The notes: a model not told the origin generated them from the letters alone. DNA of 64,000 bases from Ceratobasidium sp. AG-K (GCA_037039685.1 JAWNGF010000008.1:1178001-1242000), one strand, 5' to 3'. Counted from the first letter of the stretch, positions 1-13,700 are shown. Numbers and translations are program-made.

Positions 1-607
1 CCCGTGGCTTTGGCTTTGTCATGATGTCCACCCTCGAAGAAGCCGAGGCTGCCATTGCCGCTCTAAACGGGTTCGTTCTCGAAGGATCGCCGCTGCGAGT
101 CGATAAGGTATGCATTGCGTGGACCTGTCAAAGAGACGTGTTGTGACCACTGCTTAGGCGAGGCGAGGCCGTGGGCGCACCCCCACGCCAGGTCGTTATT
201 TAGGACCACCCAGACGCGATTACTACGAAAGGCCATATGCGCCACGTGACGAATACCACCCCCGCCGATACGAGGAAGAACGGTGGGCCTTTTTTTCTTT
301 ATCTCGGATGCTTGGCTGCCCTAACACATACTTCAGCTATTATAGCCGCGGCAGGTACGACTACGACGAAGATCGAAGATACTCTGATAGGTGTGTAAGC
401 ATTTGGAACATATCAGGTCAAGAACTTACAGAGCGCAGGTACTCGAGTCGTTCGTGGGATGATCGAGGGCGAAACGAACACTACGAGAGTTATCGAGGAC
501 GTCCAAGCTGGGACGAACGCTACGAAAGTCGCAATGCAGATAGGTATTACAACGAGGACAGGGACGTATACAGATACAGGAGGCGTTACGATGATGAACG
601 CAGATAA
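1..607 (+). CDS. Tra2-like RRM splicing regulator, 3' part
   Basis: The gene enters the window already inside its RNA-recognition motif. The first codons give the RNP1 core RGFGFV, followed by the last helix and strand of an RRM ending LRVDK. An R/G/Y-rich tail follows, with repeated RRY, RYY and RSRSW elements, ending at TAA 605-607. Three introns are visible: about 109-157, about 271-335 and 391-438. The last acceptor must be the AG just before position 439, because the other nearby AGs break the frame. One RRM plus an Arg-rich tail is the layout of transformer-2-type SR proteins, which bind exonic enhancers in the nucleus (family knowledge). Another RRM/RGG protein cannot be excluded because the N-terminus is missing. 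Confidence 0.75.
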
Positions 608-721
608 ACATTCCCCCGCAAACAAAAGAGTAGGCCCTCAGTACGGATATTCCTCCGGTCGATGAGAGCAAGACTCAGCCTCGTGTCGATTACTTGTGTC
701 CTTTTTGTAATTTGACTCTCT

Positions 722-727
722 AATAAA
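722..727 (+). terminator. Possible poly(A) signal for the Tra2-like gene
   Basis: An AATAAA hexamer lies 115 nt after the stop codon of the Tra2-like gene, in an AT-richer stretch. Fungal poly(A) signals are degenerate, so this is suggestive only. Confidence 0.3.
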
Positions 728-2943
728 CGACGTCATTTTCCCACCCGAGGACAAACCTTGTGACCTCGCAGGATGCGGGCCGGACGCCGCCGCGGTACCG
801 GTCCTCGATCGATGTCTTGATTTTTTCCCTATTTTATCGGATTCCTGGGATATTGACAGCGCCGGCCATCGACGATCGTTGCTCTGCACCGATCATCACA
901 GCTCCGGCTTATCGAACAAGAAGCTCTGTCGGGCAGTATTTGTATCGGGTCAGATTACGTGGCATCCGTTCAGAGCCACAGGGACAGCTTATGTATCACG
1001 CTTTTGGGCCCTGGAAACGTCTCATTTATGTCAAACCGATAAGATAAATTATACACATAAGCATCGGGGAGCGCCATGCAGTGCTGTCCCAATATGGTCT
1101 TTGTATGGACACATTTAGACCGTTTTCCAGAGGCAAATGTTAAACCACGTTCTACCCCGCCAAGCTATCTGGGGGATGCTCTGAATCCTAATCACCCACA
1201 TTCGAGTCAAGAACTTGGATCACTCACGCAAACGAGACGTGGGAGTGGAGATAGGGTAGACCGCATATGTCTTGACCAAATAAGAGTGCTTTAATCGGGA
1301 AAACGATATCTTTTTAATTATATTCGCCCGATAAGCACCCACGACCCCACCTCTTCATTGTGGGGGATGGGACGACGAGCGCGTCATAGTCGACAAGACT
1401 TGCCATGTTGGTTGGCGGATGATGAATGAGCTGGACCAAGGTTACGTCGTCCCCCGCGTGGAGTCCAAGACGAGGGGAGATGCCCTCTTTTGCTTCGAAC
1501 GTGTGTGCGGTGAGGCAGGACAAAGCATCTCATCGGATCGAATAGGGACCAACCCGTCTAGCCCGGGAGCCTGGGAGACCGCGCGAATGACAAGAACGTC
1601 TCCAGCCGCAGCGCCCAAGCTACGATGGGCACCCTAGCTGTTTGGCGGCAGTGTTCTGTTGTGTGTATTCTGATGAGCACGCGAGAGGGGGTGGGGTCTA
1701 TCTTGATGAACAGAGTGGGGAGTGGACCGCAACAGGTTATGCTGGAGATTGCCACCCCTGAGGAGATTTGATTACCGAAGGCTGTAGAGGAATCAAGCAG
1801 CTGAGATTCAACTCTAGACGAACTGCAGCATTGTGTTTGTCTAGTCTTTTGCCTTGCTGAGACAGTCCGAGAACCCAATTGAGTCTGGGTAGGATCCACT
1901 GCGCACGAAGGAGCACCACCACTATGATCGAAAGTGAGGAAGCAACAGCAATGCAGTAATGAAGGGAACCTCGGCAAGTTCCCGGGGACGATTCGCGAGT
2001 TGCGCCTGCGGCTCTCTCGTACGCGCCCAGAGGGTGATAAGGCGCCATCGATGAGCTTAGACCGATTTGGGATGGGGACAGCGCACGAGGGCCCGAGCGC
2101 AAGCTGGGCGAGGATATGGGCAAACAGTCTGGATTACAGTGCCAGCTGGATTACAGTATCCGCCTGGATTACAGGATGTTGGACCTGTAATAGATCCGCA
2201 GAGGCGGCCGAAGGAGCCCGTGCCGAGGATGGGGTGATAGCAAGAATGACTGGCATTGGGAAGTGCGGGGAAAGCACATGGAAATGTCGCATCGGCAGGA
2301 TCAGCCAGGCCTAGGCAACGGTAAAGGCACGGTTCACTGGTGTGGTGGCCGAAGCAAGAAACCCAGAGTGTACTTCCCAATTCAAATGACCAGCTTTCAG
2401 TTTTACCACCGCGGCAGCATGGCCCAATGGTCCTGTCCTGACTTCATATCCCCCTGCCTCCCTCTCTCTTCCCCCACCACCCCGGCTAAGAGTCGAGCGA
2501 CTGTCGAGTAATCCAGTCCCGTAATCTCTAAATATAGCCGAGCGTAGTCTAGCCATTCCCAGGCGCAAACTGTTTGCCGTAGAGTCGGCCGACGATCAGT
2601 GAGTGTTGGCTAGCCCAATATGCTGGGGGGACGTCATGGGCCCTGCAGCATCGAGTGACCCACGTTGCGGTACTAACCCTGTTGTCTCAGGCATACTCCA
2701 CTGTTTCCTGCCCTGTTCGGTGCGTTTGTATACAAATCTCGTAGCAGACATCTGATGACACTGCCTGACAGCCTGCGATGCCATATTCACCGCCTTCGTC
2801 TGCCTATACGGCGGTTGATGTGCCGCACTTCAGCCGTCCCACGTCAGGGTCTGTTCCCTTCCCAGGTCCTTTCATGCTTGCCTTTAAACTAACCACCATG
2901 CTCTGCTAGTAACCCCCGTCACACTCGCACCCAATCTGCCAGC
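728..2943. other. Intergenic, no gene recognised
   Basis: About 2.2 kb between the Tra2-like gene and the first CBM21 gene. Open frames here are short, overlap each other on both strands, lack recognisable domains and cannot be joined by convincing splice sites. The only structure I see is a small tandem repeat at 2129-2175. The last part before 2944 presumably holds the promoter and 5' UTR of the CBM21 gene. Confidence 0.5.
2129..2175 (+). repeat. Three-copy short tandem repeat
   Basis: The 10-mer CTGGATTACA starts at 2129, 2146 and 2164, with 7-8 nt spacers, giving a 17-18 bp period. It lies in non-coding DNA. Confidence 0.7.
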
Positions 2944-5392
2944 ATGCTCAACTTTTCGACCGAGCGAGGGCCCGGTGCCCACAAGCCTCTCCGCGGACTC
3001 CCCCGACGCGCAAAGCCCAACCCCGCCCCAGTGCTGACCGATGCCGCCACACTCACCCCCGACGCGTCCATACCGCGTTCGATAGCCGCCCAGGGCCCAC
3101 CGTTGCCCACACGTAACCGTGGCCGGCCCAAGTTCCGTGTCGGCGACGACGACTCGTCTGAAAGTGCCAGTGCCAGTCCCAAGGGCAGCCCCTCTGGTGA
3201 AGAGGGACCCACAGACGACACATCCTCATGGCCTGCCAGCTCACGGGCCCTCTCGATTGACACCTCGGCCGCAGCCATTAATCGCGACGGGGACGAAAAC
3301 CCCGCTAACCCGGTGCCTTTTCCGCTGCTCTCGCCAGAGCCGGTGTCCATCGGGCCTCCGACGCGCCGACCCGCGGTCGTGCCTCTAGGGTCGCTTTCTC
3401 AGCTTACGTCGTCACTGGCTAACGGCAATGACGTCGATAAAACACTCGGCGCTCTGTCCCTGTCCGAAGTCCCTCCCGCGCCCTCACCCGTCCCTGCCCT
3501 GCTCAGCCCCCGCCTGCTACCACTAGGCGCCCAAAAGAGCCTCAATCTCAACGGACATGGCCGCTCGGCGTCCATGGCAGACGCTCGTCTCGACCGATCG
3601 CCCCGAATCTCTCCTCCCGCATCGGGAGCAACCACCCCCATTATCCGAAAGTCCAACGGCCAGCCCTTGAAGCCCAGTCTCAAATCGTCATTGAGCTCTC
3701 CAAACATTTCGGCGATGAATGAGCCCAGGCGCATCGCCAAAAGTGCTCCCACGACCCCGCGGGTCCATTTCAAGGAACTAGGGTGCGTGTGTTATCGTTT
3801 CCGTATCGTAGTCTAATTCATTTTTTTTTAGGCTCGAGTCGGTCGTATTGTTTGACAAGGGCGCACGTCCGGTTGCAGTTTCCGGAGACTTTACGGGCGC
3901 AGACGACACGGAAACGGAAACCGAGACGGAAAACAGCCGCGGATTCCCATTCCCGCGAGTCGCTACGCCTCCCGCACTCGTCCGACTTGCCCCAACGACA
4001 ACACAACTCGCCTTCCAGCCACCCCCACAGTCGTATGTCCATCTGCAATATCTGTCCCTGCCACCCGTACGTCCACCCCGCTTGCACGGCACGATTCTAG
4101 TCCGGAATGTGGCGTTTGGAAAATCCATTGTCGTGCGGTACACGACCGACAATTGGGAGACGGCAAGCGAAATCATGGCCACGTATAGCTCGAGTCTACC
4201 ACCTGGTATCGTGCCTGGCTCACTTGATTGCCCTTGGGACAAGTTTACGTTTACGATCAAGCTGGATGATATTGAGCGGAGCCTGCCCAGCCGCACACTA
4301 TTCCTCGTCGTTCGATACGACGCGCACGGCGTGGGAGAATGGTGGGACAATAACCAAGGCAAGAATTATCGCGTCGAATTCGAGCGTCCGGACACGAACG
4401 GACTCGGCCTGGAATCGTCGAGCGCGACCGGTGATCAGTCGTCTGCACCCAGATCGTTCAACCCCATTACGTATCAATCAAACAGCACGCCGGCCCCACC
4501 TCCCCCAACGACTAAGCCACGTTCCTATTCTACTTCGGTTGTCGCTCCACCTGCGCCGATCAAGCAGTCCGCCCCTGCATCGTCCAACGGGCCCATTCCG
4601 CATTTACTCAGTCTCAGATTATCTAATTACGTAAGCCCAACCTCGAATGCACCCAAGGCTCCGGCGTTGGGCAAGCCCGTGGAAAAGAAGGAGGACGGGA
4701 GCCCGCCGTCGTCGCCGGAGCTCGTCAAGCACCCACTTCCGGACAGTGACTTTGGCGTGGACTTTCATGCCGAACCCCGGGAAGTCTTTCACGAGCACGC
4801 GCCACTAAAGGTGGGTAACGGAACACTATTCAATTAATCTTTCTATAATTATCGCCAATAGATGCCTGCGACTATAACGCCACCCGACTCGGCCCACAAT
4901 TCCCCATCGTCCTCTCCGCCGATGAAGCGTCCATTGCTCCCTCCCTCGTCTCTGTCCCAGTCCAACGAGAGCGGTCTCTTGTCCCCGTCTTCTTCCCCGT
5001 CGACCTCGATGTTGATTACCAGTCCATCGAGCCCGTCGCCAAGCGGCCCCACAACCGAGACCGAGACGAAAGACGTGTCAGCAGGAGGCCTACTCGACCA
5101 ATCCTACTCAGAGTTCATCAACCGCTTTTGCTTCCACCGCTCTTCTCCTGGGGCTACGCCCTCTGGCTACGGCTCTGCCCCTGTCCTTGGCGCGCTCGGA
5201 ATGACCAACGGCCACCTCGTGAGCTCACCCAAGTCATCGCCTCGGGGAGGCTCTCCCGCTGGGTCTGGCGCCAATTCGCCCTCGACAAGCTCCAAGAACA
5301 GCACCCCGCGCGGAAGTTTTGTGCTCGGCACGCCCGGCGCTGGTCCTGCATTTACTAAATGGTCGCCTCCTAGCAGTCTTGCGGGGCTGTGA
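2944..5392 (+). CDS. Glycogen-targeting PP1 regulatory subunit (CBM21), copy A
   Basis: Three exons (2944-3782, 3832-4810, 4862-5392) encode about 782 aa. The Ser/Pro-rich N-terminal third ends in the PP1-docking motif RVHF, preceded by a basic KSAPTTP stretch. The CBM21 carbohydrate-binding module follows: a strand set starting at VHLQYL, the signature YTTDNWET, then FTFTIKLDD and GEWWDNN. A disordered tail carries DQSYSEFINRFCF. RVxF plus CBM21 is the architecture of Gac1/Pig-type subunits, which bring protein phosphatase 1 to glycogen to activate glycogen synthase. The first intron is phase 2, directly after the RVHF region, with a normal GT donor. The start is the first ATG of the open exon. 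A paralogue lies tail-to-tail at 8621-10760. Confidence 0.88.
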
Positions 5393-8300
5393 ACGTGTCC
5401 GATTGCACTACCCATCTATCATCGAAACCTTATCTCTCGAACCATCTACTGTACTTGGTATCAGCATGGCCCTCAGGACGCAGTCTCTTACGATTCCACA
5501 TGTCACACTCGTTATGAAAATTAGAACACCACGACGGACTGCGGCCTCTTGGCCCTGCTGAACCGCTTTTCACTTCCGTTTTTGTTGTTGTATGCTTTCT
5601 TTTTTTCTTTCCTTTTTCTCACTGGGACGCTCCCGTTATGGTCTCTCTCAATCATCTTGCCAGCGATAGTCGTTCATTGTTCAATAGTCCCCCCCACTCC
5701 CCCGCTTCGATTTGTATACCCTCCATATGGTTGGCTTTATGTTTGCTCTTCTCTCGCCTGTTTTCATACACGGATTGCATCCAGTTTTGCAAAGATGTTT
5801 CTGCTATCCTTAGCTGGCTCGGTCTGTGTCTTGGGCTTTTGTATCTGCAATCAACTTGATCCTCTAATGCCGTATACGCGCCATTAGGCACAAAGATGAT
5901 CCAAGACGCGTCCCCTATTCGAAGTTGATGAGTGGCCGGAAACACCGAGCGCAGCCGGGCTAGAGCATATTGGGTCGAGCCTTATTAATGCGTTGCGACA
6001 GGGGCGAGCGAGGAGCAAACAAATGCCTCGATAACAAAGAGACGCCGCTGGTAAACAATCGAGCCTGTACCTCTGAGCATAGATAAAGGATTGAATGGAA
6101 TCATATCTTCCCCACATACCCATCCCTTGCCATGCGGGCTAGAACTATCCGCACTGCGGTGATCACTTGGCTAGGGTGCTTGGACAGCGGCTGCGATACT
6201 CTGGCATCTGAGTCCGACTCTGTTCACCTATCTTGTCGTGATGGTCGTCCCTGCTCCCACCCATTTCATCTCGCACGTCGCTGACAGTAGACCACATTCG
6301 TCGCATTTCATTGACGATAAGAAGAGCGGAATCATCGTACGTTGTTTCCCTTGCACCTGGATCTTTTGCGAAATTGCGAGTGTGGGGGAATGAATTGGGG
6401 TTGCATCGGTGCCCCAGGATTGTATGCGGGATCACTCTGTTTTTCTGCGGGGGTAGACTATGGCAGATGTGCTATTATGCAGATCCGTCGTCAAGATATC
6501 AGATATCATAGAACGGTACATTCTTGGGAGGTTCAACACAGGGATGAAAAATTTTAGGCAAGCGAGCGCGGGTGGCAAGCGCTAACTCAGCCATCTTACG
6601 CGTGAATACTAGACGTGCAGTCGATCATGAAGCCGCTGAAAATGGTACAAGCGTTCCAAGCAATCGTCCTCGGCAGTGCAGGCTAGACGAGGCGAGAGCA
6701 GCCCGAGAGGCCGTGGGGATGATGTAGTGTCACGTGCACGCCTGGGGCAAACAAATGCCGCCCTGGCGCTTCCTTGTTCGATCATCGCACGTCTAGGCCT
6801 CGGTCGCACGCGGTTCGTGGATTCTTACTGCTTATTGGTTACGACACTCCCGGACGAAATGCGTCATTTTTGAATTGTTTGCTGCCACGTCGTCTTGGCT
6901 TTCTCGAGCGCATGCAGACAATGTGGAACAAAAAATTTACACGCCCGATAAGCCACCCGATCAAGCCAGCTCTAAAAAGGCCAGACGCCCAGTCAAACAC
7001 GTATGAGAAACTCTAGTAGTTTTTACGGAGATTGTGGAGAATGCCCATCTCCGATGACACCTTGCGCTTCAACCTAGCGCTGAAACTGCTTTTTCCTAGA
7101 TACCACCTCCGCCACAATAAAGTAAAAGAAATGAAGCCCACACCGTACGTGTTCACCCCGCAGGGTTACGCGCCGGTGCTCGGCTTGCAATGTAGCCTAT
7201 ATGCGGGGTGTTGCCAGATCCCCAACGGAACCAGAGGCTAGTCCCATCTTCCAGACAGCCACCGGTACCAACAGATCTCCTATTCCCTTGCGGAAAAGCA
7301 CAGCCGTTTCTGCACAGACAACAAAAGACCGCGTATCTGCGGGGATTTCCAAATACCCCAGGCGAAGGCGGGTTCGGGGCCCGCTCGGTCGAGTCAACAA
7401 TGTGCGCTACGGCATGAAGCGCGCTAGAATTTTTTTGCAGAGCAGGCGTGAGAATTGCGCCATCATGTAGATCCTCCTAGGCTAGTTGTGTACAAATTAT
7501 ATCAGGTTGGCAGGTATTTCCGATTCAAGCCACTCGGGATCGACCGAACGCATCGCCCGACGATCCATCATCGATGGAAAGTTGCCCCATCTAGTCTGGC
7601 GCGATAATTCAAAATTCGCCGGTGTGCCACAAGTCGAAAATTGGGCCGTTTGGCCAGGATTGTCCAAGCACGTGTTGCGATATTTCCGGGTGACTGTATA
7701 GAATGGACCTCGCGCTCCACTGAAATCTCGATCAGCCCATGCGGATATACGCCGCATGAAGGGCGCATGCATTGGAATAATGAGTGGGCACCACATCGAG
7801 CGGGATTACACCACCATCATCGGCGGCACCAAGTTGCACCTCGATTCAGACCCCAATTCCGGCGTCAAGTCGTAATCAGCATCCAGGCACATCCCGACGC
7901 GAAAACGTTCATCATGCCGACGCACCGAAAAGCCGATTGTAAACTGCCAATCGCTCGAGAGCCCGGCAGATTTCAAACCGAGTTTCCCGGCGAGCTTCGG
8001 TCATTGCATCGAGAATGAGTCGCTTCAATGACCGTGGTAAAAATTGCGAGCTGCGGGCGATGAATGGTTTACGTATTGGAGTAGCTATTATTACGGCCGC
8101 CGCCGCTGACGACAATGATCTCGTTGGCTACGGCAATAGAATGATGCAACTATCGTGATGCACCACAGCTTCAGCCTGAGCGGTGCACCTATCGAAGTCC
8201 CGAAGTCTCTCGTCCCTTGCTTTCCCTTGAACCTTCATTTCTTCCCTCGTCAGATCACGTGACCATTAAGCACAAAAAAGGATGTATTCATCAAGTTCAT

Positions 8301-8620
8301 CTATTCATTTAGATCCATCGTTACACGAAATCGAAAGCGAGAAAGAAAATGTATGCCAAACGAATCAGGTATGTACTGAACAGGAAAACATAGAGAGAAG
8401 CATGTCCGAAGCATGGGGTGGACCGGTCCAGGAGAGCATAACAGCATAGACAAAACTAGTCGAGACAGTCTACTGGTACAAACAAAACAATAGGTTAAAT
8501 GCGGGTGTATGTACGTTTTGGATGGAATAGATAAGAGGACCGGCAAAGAGGGTGAACCTAGTCGGGGGATCAGTATGATGCGAAATGGAAGATGGTGATG
8601 AACGTACCCTGATCGTCGTC
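5393..8620. other. Intergenic between the CBM21 paralogues
   Basis: About 3.2 kb separating the 3' ends of the two convergent CBM21 genes. Open frames up to 125 codons occur on both strands, but none shows a recognisable domain, a coherent splice chain or similarity to either flanking gene. I see no terminal repeats or target-site duplications of a transposon. Confidence 0.5.
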
Positions 8621-10760
8621 CTAGTAGTCCCCGCCCGAAAAGGACGTTCCATAGTTGAAGCCGACGTTGCCCCAAGGCGCGTGGGTATTGGACCCCCAGC
8701 CAAAGTTGGGCGTCTGGGCGTGGGTGGGAGCCGCGTGGCCAACCGAGGTGCCATAGCTATACGACGCAGACCGCGTGTGCCCTGTACCCGTCGACGAGGG
8801 CTGAGCACCCGCAAAGCAATACTTGGCCAAAAAGTCGGCGTATGACTGGTCCTTGACGTTGGTAGTGCTGTGCGCCGGGGCCTCGACGGCCGAGGGCGAG
8901 GGCAAGGGAGATTGACGCTTCGACGCGGGGGATTCGGCGGGCGAGGGCAGAGAGGGTTCTTTTGGGGCCGGGGGTAAGGGCGTGGGTTCGCCGCGCGGCG
9001 AGGACGAAGTCGAGTCGGGCGGGGTGAGGGGCTTGGTCTCGCGTCGGGGGATGAGCTTGGGGGCGGCCATTTCGGCGCCGAGGTCGGATCCAAGCGGGGA
9101 CAGGGCGGGGGTGATGGTCTTGTCGCTCGGGAACTGGAGCTTGAGCGCGGGGCGTTCGACGGGTTTGGGGGTCTTGGACTCGAGCGTAGGGGTCTTGGCG
9201 TCGGGGGTGGGCGGGTTGAGTTGCAAGGTGGGCATGACGGGCGAGGGGGCCTTGATCTGGACCTCGCTCAGCTTGGCGCTCAGCAGGCTCGCGCTCGGAG
9301 GGTCGGCGATGGTCGTGTCGGTGGCCAATGGAGCAGGCGAGGTGTTGGACCGGGGTCGGCCGACAAACTTGGGCTCCTCCTTGACTTCCTTGCGCGGAAC
9401 GTGGTCAAACTCGAAGCGGTAGTTGAGGCCGCCGCAGTTGTCCCACCACTCGCCGGCACCCGAGGCCTCGAACTTGACGGCAACGAGCATGGAGCGGGCC
9501 GAGAGGTAGGGGGCAACGTCGTCGAGCTTGATGTTGAATGTGAAGCGGTCCCAGCCATTCGGGACGGCGACGAGGATACCACGGGCGACGTCGAGCTCGG
9601 TCTCTTCCTCGCCAAACGACTTGGGCTCGCCCTTGGGGAGATCTGCGAGGGCGTTGGGCGAGGACCAGGCGGCCGAGACCTCCGAGGTGGTTTCCCAGTT
9701 GTCGAATGTGTATCTGATCGAGACGCGCTTGTTGAAGGAGACGTTCTTGACGAGGACGCTGCCGCTCAACCGGGTGGCCAGCAACCGGACGGCCGCAAAG
9801 TGGACCTTGGCCTCTGGGTGAGGGTTGGGCTGGAGCGGAGCACTGCGCGACACGGCAATCTTGAGCTTGGTCTTGGCCATGAGCGCCGCCGAGAGGCCTT
9901 GGAGGTTGGGCTGGCGGGGGACCGAGGGGAAGGGGAAGGAGGACAGGGGGCGAATGCGTAGACCCGGACCATCTTCAAAGTAGGCAGGCGACGCAATAGG
10001 CGAGTCACCGGCTGCGACTTCGAGAGGGCGGGCGCGCTTGTCAAACAACACGACCGATTCGAGCCTAATGAAACGTCAGCATAAGTTTTGATCACACGCG
10101 GCTCACTTGCCTTTCGCGGGTCGGAAAGTGGACCCTGGGCGTCGTTGGGGCGCTTTTGGCGTGGGCCATCATGGTCGCGACGTCGGGTGTGCTGACCGAC
10201 AGACTGACGCGCGACTTGAGACTGGGCTTGAGGGGGCGGCCGTTTTTGAGGTAGATGGGGGTGGAAGCGCCCGAGTTGAAAGAGTTGGTCGAGCTGACCG
10301 AGGACAGCCCGGGTGGGCTGCTCTTGGGAGCCGTGAGCGACGGCGACGAGGCCGAGCGGGCGACGTCGGGGATGGTGAGGGGGGCGAGGGGAAGGGGCGC
10401 ATTGGCCTGTTGCGGCGACGACACGGGGAACGCAACCTGGGACTTGGCGCGGTGGGCCTCGGCGTCGTATGAAAAATCGCCGAAATGCTCGTCTCTGAGG
10501 CGCGCTCGCTGGTTGACTTCGCGCACCAACGGACAGTCGTCGTCGTCTTCCTCGCTCGACCCTCCAACCACAAACGCCGCCTTCTTGACCCTGGGGGATG
10601 CCGGTGTCGGGATCTCGTCAGGCGAGGGGGTCCGTGCTCGGCGCGGAATGTTTGGCAGCGGCCCAAAGGCGCTGCAGTCGTCAAACGCAGAGCCCGATGT
10701 CGAGCGCCGGTGGCGGCGGGTGCGGCTGGCCGGCGACGGGGACGCTGGGGTCATGAGCAT
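8621..10760 (-). CDS. Glycogen-targeting PP1 regulatory subunit (CBM21), copy B
   Basis: Two exons (10760-10111 and 10064-8621) encode about 697 aa. The order matches copy A: Ser/Pro-rich N-terminus, NGRPLKPSLKS block, RVHF PP1 motif, LESVVLFDK, CBM21 (SIRYTFDNWETTSEV, FTFNIKLDD, GEWWDNCG), proline-rich linker and terminal DQSYADFLAKYCF. The intron after RVHF sits at the same place and phase as in copy A, but its donor reads AG|GCAAGT. The only GT nearby would give an immediate stop, so this is a GC-AG intron (10065-10110). I chose the ATG at 10760 because the longer upstream frame loses similarity; ATG 10754 is also possible. Expected role: tethering PP1 to glycogen. Confidence 0.87.
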
Positions 10761-13700
10761 GTCGTGAGTGCAGCGGAGAGGGCTGCGGTGAGGTTGTTGC
10801 TCAACCAGCCTGGGTTTATAAGTCTGCTTATACCCCCGGTGCTCCCAGGGATCGGGAAGATAAGCCAGTCCTTGGGGCATGGCGATAAGCGGATGGAAAA
10901 AGCAGAGCCACCCCATTTCAAATCTCTCCGCTTTCCCTGCCGCCGGCAAATCATTTTCCGTCCCAAACATGGCCCGCCCGACGCTGATCGCACCACATTG
11001 ACGCAATGTTCCACCCCATCCCTCAACTTTCTTTGTTTCTTTGCCTCTTCATCCATTCCTCGTCTTGCCTCGTACGGCCGGGTGGAGTAGCCCCATTCGT
11101 CAGCACCTAATTATTCATCGGCATAGCCTAGACGGACCCAGTCTGAAACGAGCGTCTAGATGCACAACGTGGTTCCTATATCCGACTCGAACAACATCGC
11201 CAGCTCAGTTGGCATTCTAGTCCAGTAATAATCCCACCAAACTGTCCATACACTATTCAAACCAGCTTCCTTGTTGATCTGGGGTGCCGACCTGCTTCGT
11301 GATTCAGTCGGGGCCCATCTCATGGCCCCACACCTTCGCGCCCCACGCTCTCGGGCGCGACCATCGACGACGCAAGGGACCTTGCCGCTATTCCAGCTCT
11401 CTCCTATTCAACCGCCGTCGACTCCACCGCACATCCCTAGTTCCTGACTTGACCGACTCGTCTGTAAGCAATGCGGGGTAAGAATGTCGACGATCGTGAT
11501 CTCAGGTTCTTGTCTACCGCATTCGTTACCTGTGTTATCTCGAACCTCGTACACTACCCGTCTAGTGAGCTGCGGGCGATGCCAGCGCTGTTCGCCAGAT
11601 AGTCTGATAACGCACCTCTGCGAATGTGGGGGCCGACTCGGCGCTCGGCCAGCACTACGCATCGGATCTGGGACAACGTGTTGTGAAGCTCACAGAAACC
11701 GTATGCCTACGGATCGTTCAGAAACAATCTGCCTAGCACATAGCTGCTTCCCGTACCCTAGGCCTTTCATTTCAGGCTACACTCCGTGACTGCCCGCACG
11801 CGTCGGATTACGCCGAATACAAGCTGAATTTCCCCATTCGACCACCACGCTGCAAGGCACATCGACTGGGTAACTCCCCCGCGTACACGTTGCCCCCCGC
11901 TGAGGTCACCTGCAACCAGAACACTACCCCCAAAAACGTCTAAACGCAAAGTAAATTGAGCATCGGCCGCTGGATGTGGAAGGTGCTACGGGTATAGTAA
12001 CCTATCGTACGCCATCTCGTTCCGTTATAATGAAAACGTGTTGCGCGACGCTCGCTCGATTATTTTCTTCCCCTCGCTTGTCTAGGCACCGGTCCGTATT
12101 TACACGTGTGGACGTAGACTCGAAGAATGTACATTACAGTGTGGGGTACGTGAGGTGAGCCCGGGACGCACGTTCCAGAACAAAGCAGTCCATGAAATAA
12201 TACGAATCTTTCCGCATTTCGTACGACTCTCTCTGCTAGGTCGAGGGTTGATTGATTCCCCGCAACATTGTACACTGAGATCGCATTCGCGTGTGGATCG
12301 CGTGATGACATGTCCCGGATGTGCCAGGCCATCCTGCATTCGGTCGTAGCGGACATCCCCCGTCCCTGCGAAGGTCGCGGTTCCCCGGCTGGGTGTGACG
12401 ATCGGGCTGTTGTGATTTACCAGAGTGATCTACGGATCGCTGGCGAGGTGCGTACGCTCGGCAGGAGCTATTCACGACGGTTTCAAGGTATTTACGACGG
12501 TACCAAGCTATCCACAACGGCATCCATGACGGTACCGAGCTATTCGTGGCCACCTGCTCGCCACGCACTGGTTATTCCGAGCCACTCGAACGTGTGTCGG
12601 GAGGATTGTGAGTTCCCGTGTGACTTGACGTCTCGCCACGTTCTCAACGCTTGACCCCGCGTCGAGATTGCGCAAAATACGCCGGCTCTCGTTCCGGCGG
12701 TCGACACATTCATCTCGAGATAGACGTCCGGAATCGAGATACGTCTATCTCCGCAAAGGCAAGATCGAACAGATCGCTCATGCAGCTGAATCGGCCACCA
12801 ACTGCTACGTGGCGTACGAATGCCCAGCACCCAGGCTCATAAACCGAGATTTGGCTTTCACGAAGCGTCTGTCCCCTCTGCCGCACGACACCTAGGCTTT
12901 TTTGTGCGAGATTCGGTCCGAAAGGAATATTCTCGTTCTTGCGCGACCTCGAGGATGTATCTTATCTGCGGATAGCGTCATTGCTCGTGTTCTTGATAGA
13001 GTACCGACGCATAGCCTTTGCTGTTGCCTCGATAATTGTCCGCGGTTACATGCTGCACGCACGTTGGGGACATCTGCCCGGGACGGCCCACACCGGACGA
13101 GAATATTCTCGGCTATGCACTCGACTGTGGGGGCTGACCGGAACGTCTTATCCGTCGTCCACTTACTCATCTTTGCCCGTAAGTCTACTCAGCCCGTCGC
13201 GCTTGTAATTAATCAATTATTAATTTGCTGGTGTCCTCCACCGGCTTCTCGCTTTTCCTGTTGCGGCTTTTCTTACCAAGCGCCGTTCACACCCAGTCGC
13301 GCATTCCCGCCATTGTCAGCTAGCTGATATAACCGATGCCGCCGGCTTTCTTAGGGCTGGGCAGCACGCCGGTGACTATTGTCCTTATCTTTAGGAAGAA
13401 AATTTTACACAACTCCGACTGTGTGTGAACCATGACCATGCCAACTATATCGTCCTCGGTCGCTGATCCACATCGATGCTAAGGTTGTACACATGGTTGC
13501 CGATCTTGTATCGATGGTGCTAGGGTGCGTTTGGTGCCTAGGGCGGATCGAGATTCGCTCAACTCAGGCGGGCGTCGGCCTCGGCCGACGACGGGATCCT
13601 TGACGTCATGCATTCGCAGAATCGATGACCAGGTTCGGGTGTTGGCGGCAATCTGGCCATCTCTGTTTGTGCCAGAAGTCGTCTAGGTGAGCTCTGAGCT

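Noticed and set aside
9221..9961. Plus-strand frame of 246 codons inside CBM21 copy B
   Set aside because: Low-complexity Gly/Arg/Val shadow of the minus-strand coding exon.
12902..13327. 141-codon plus-strand frame
   Set aside because: No domain, overlapping frames on both strands of similar length, and a composition that does not look coding.
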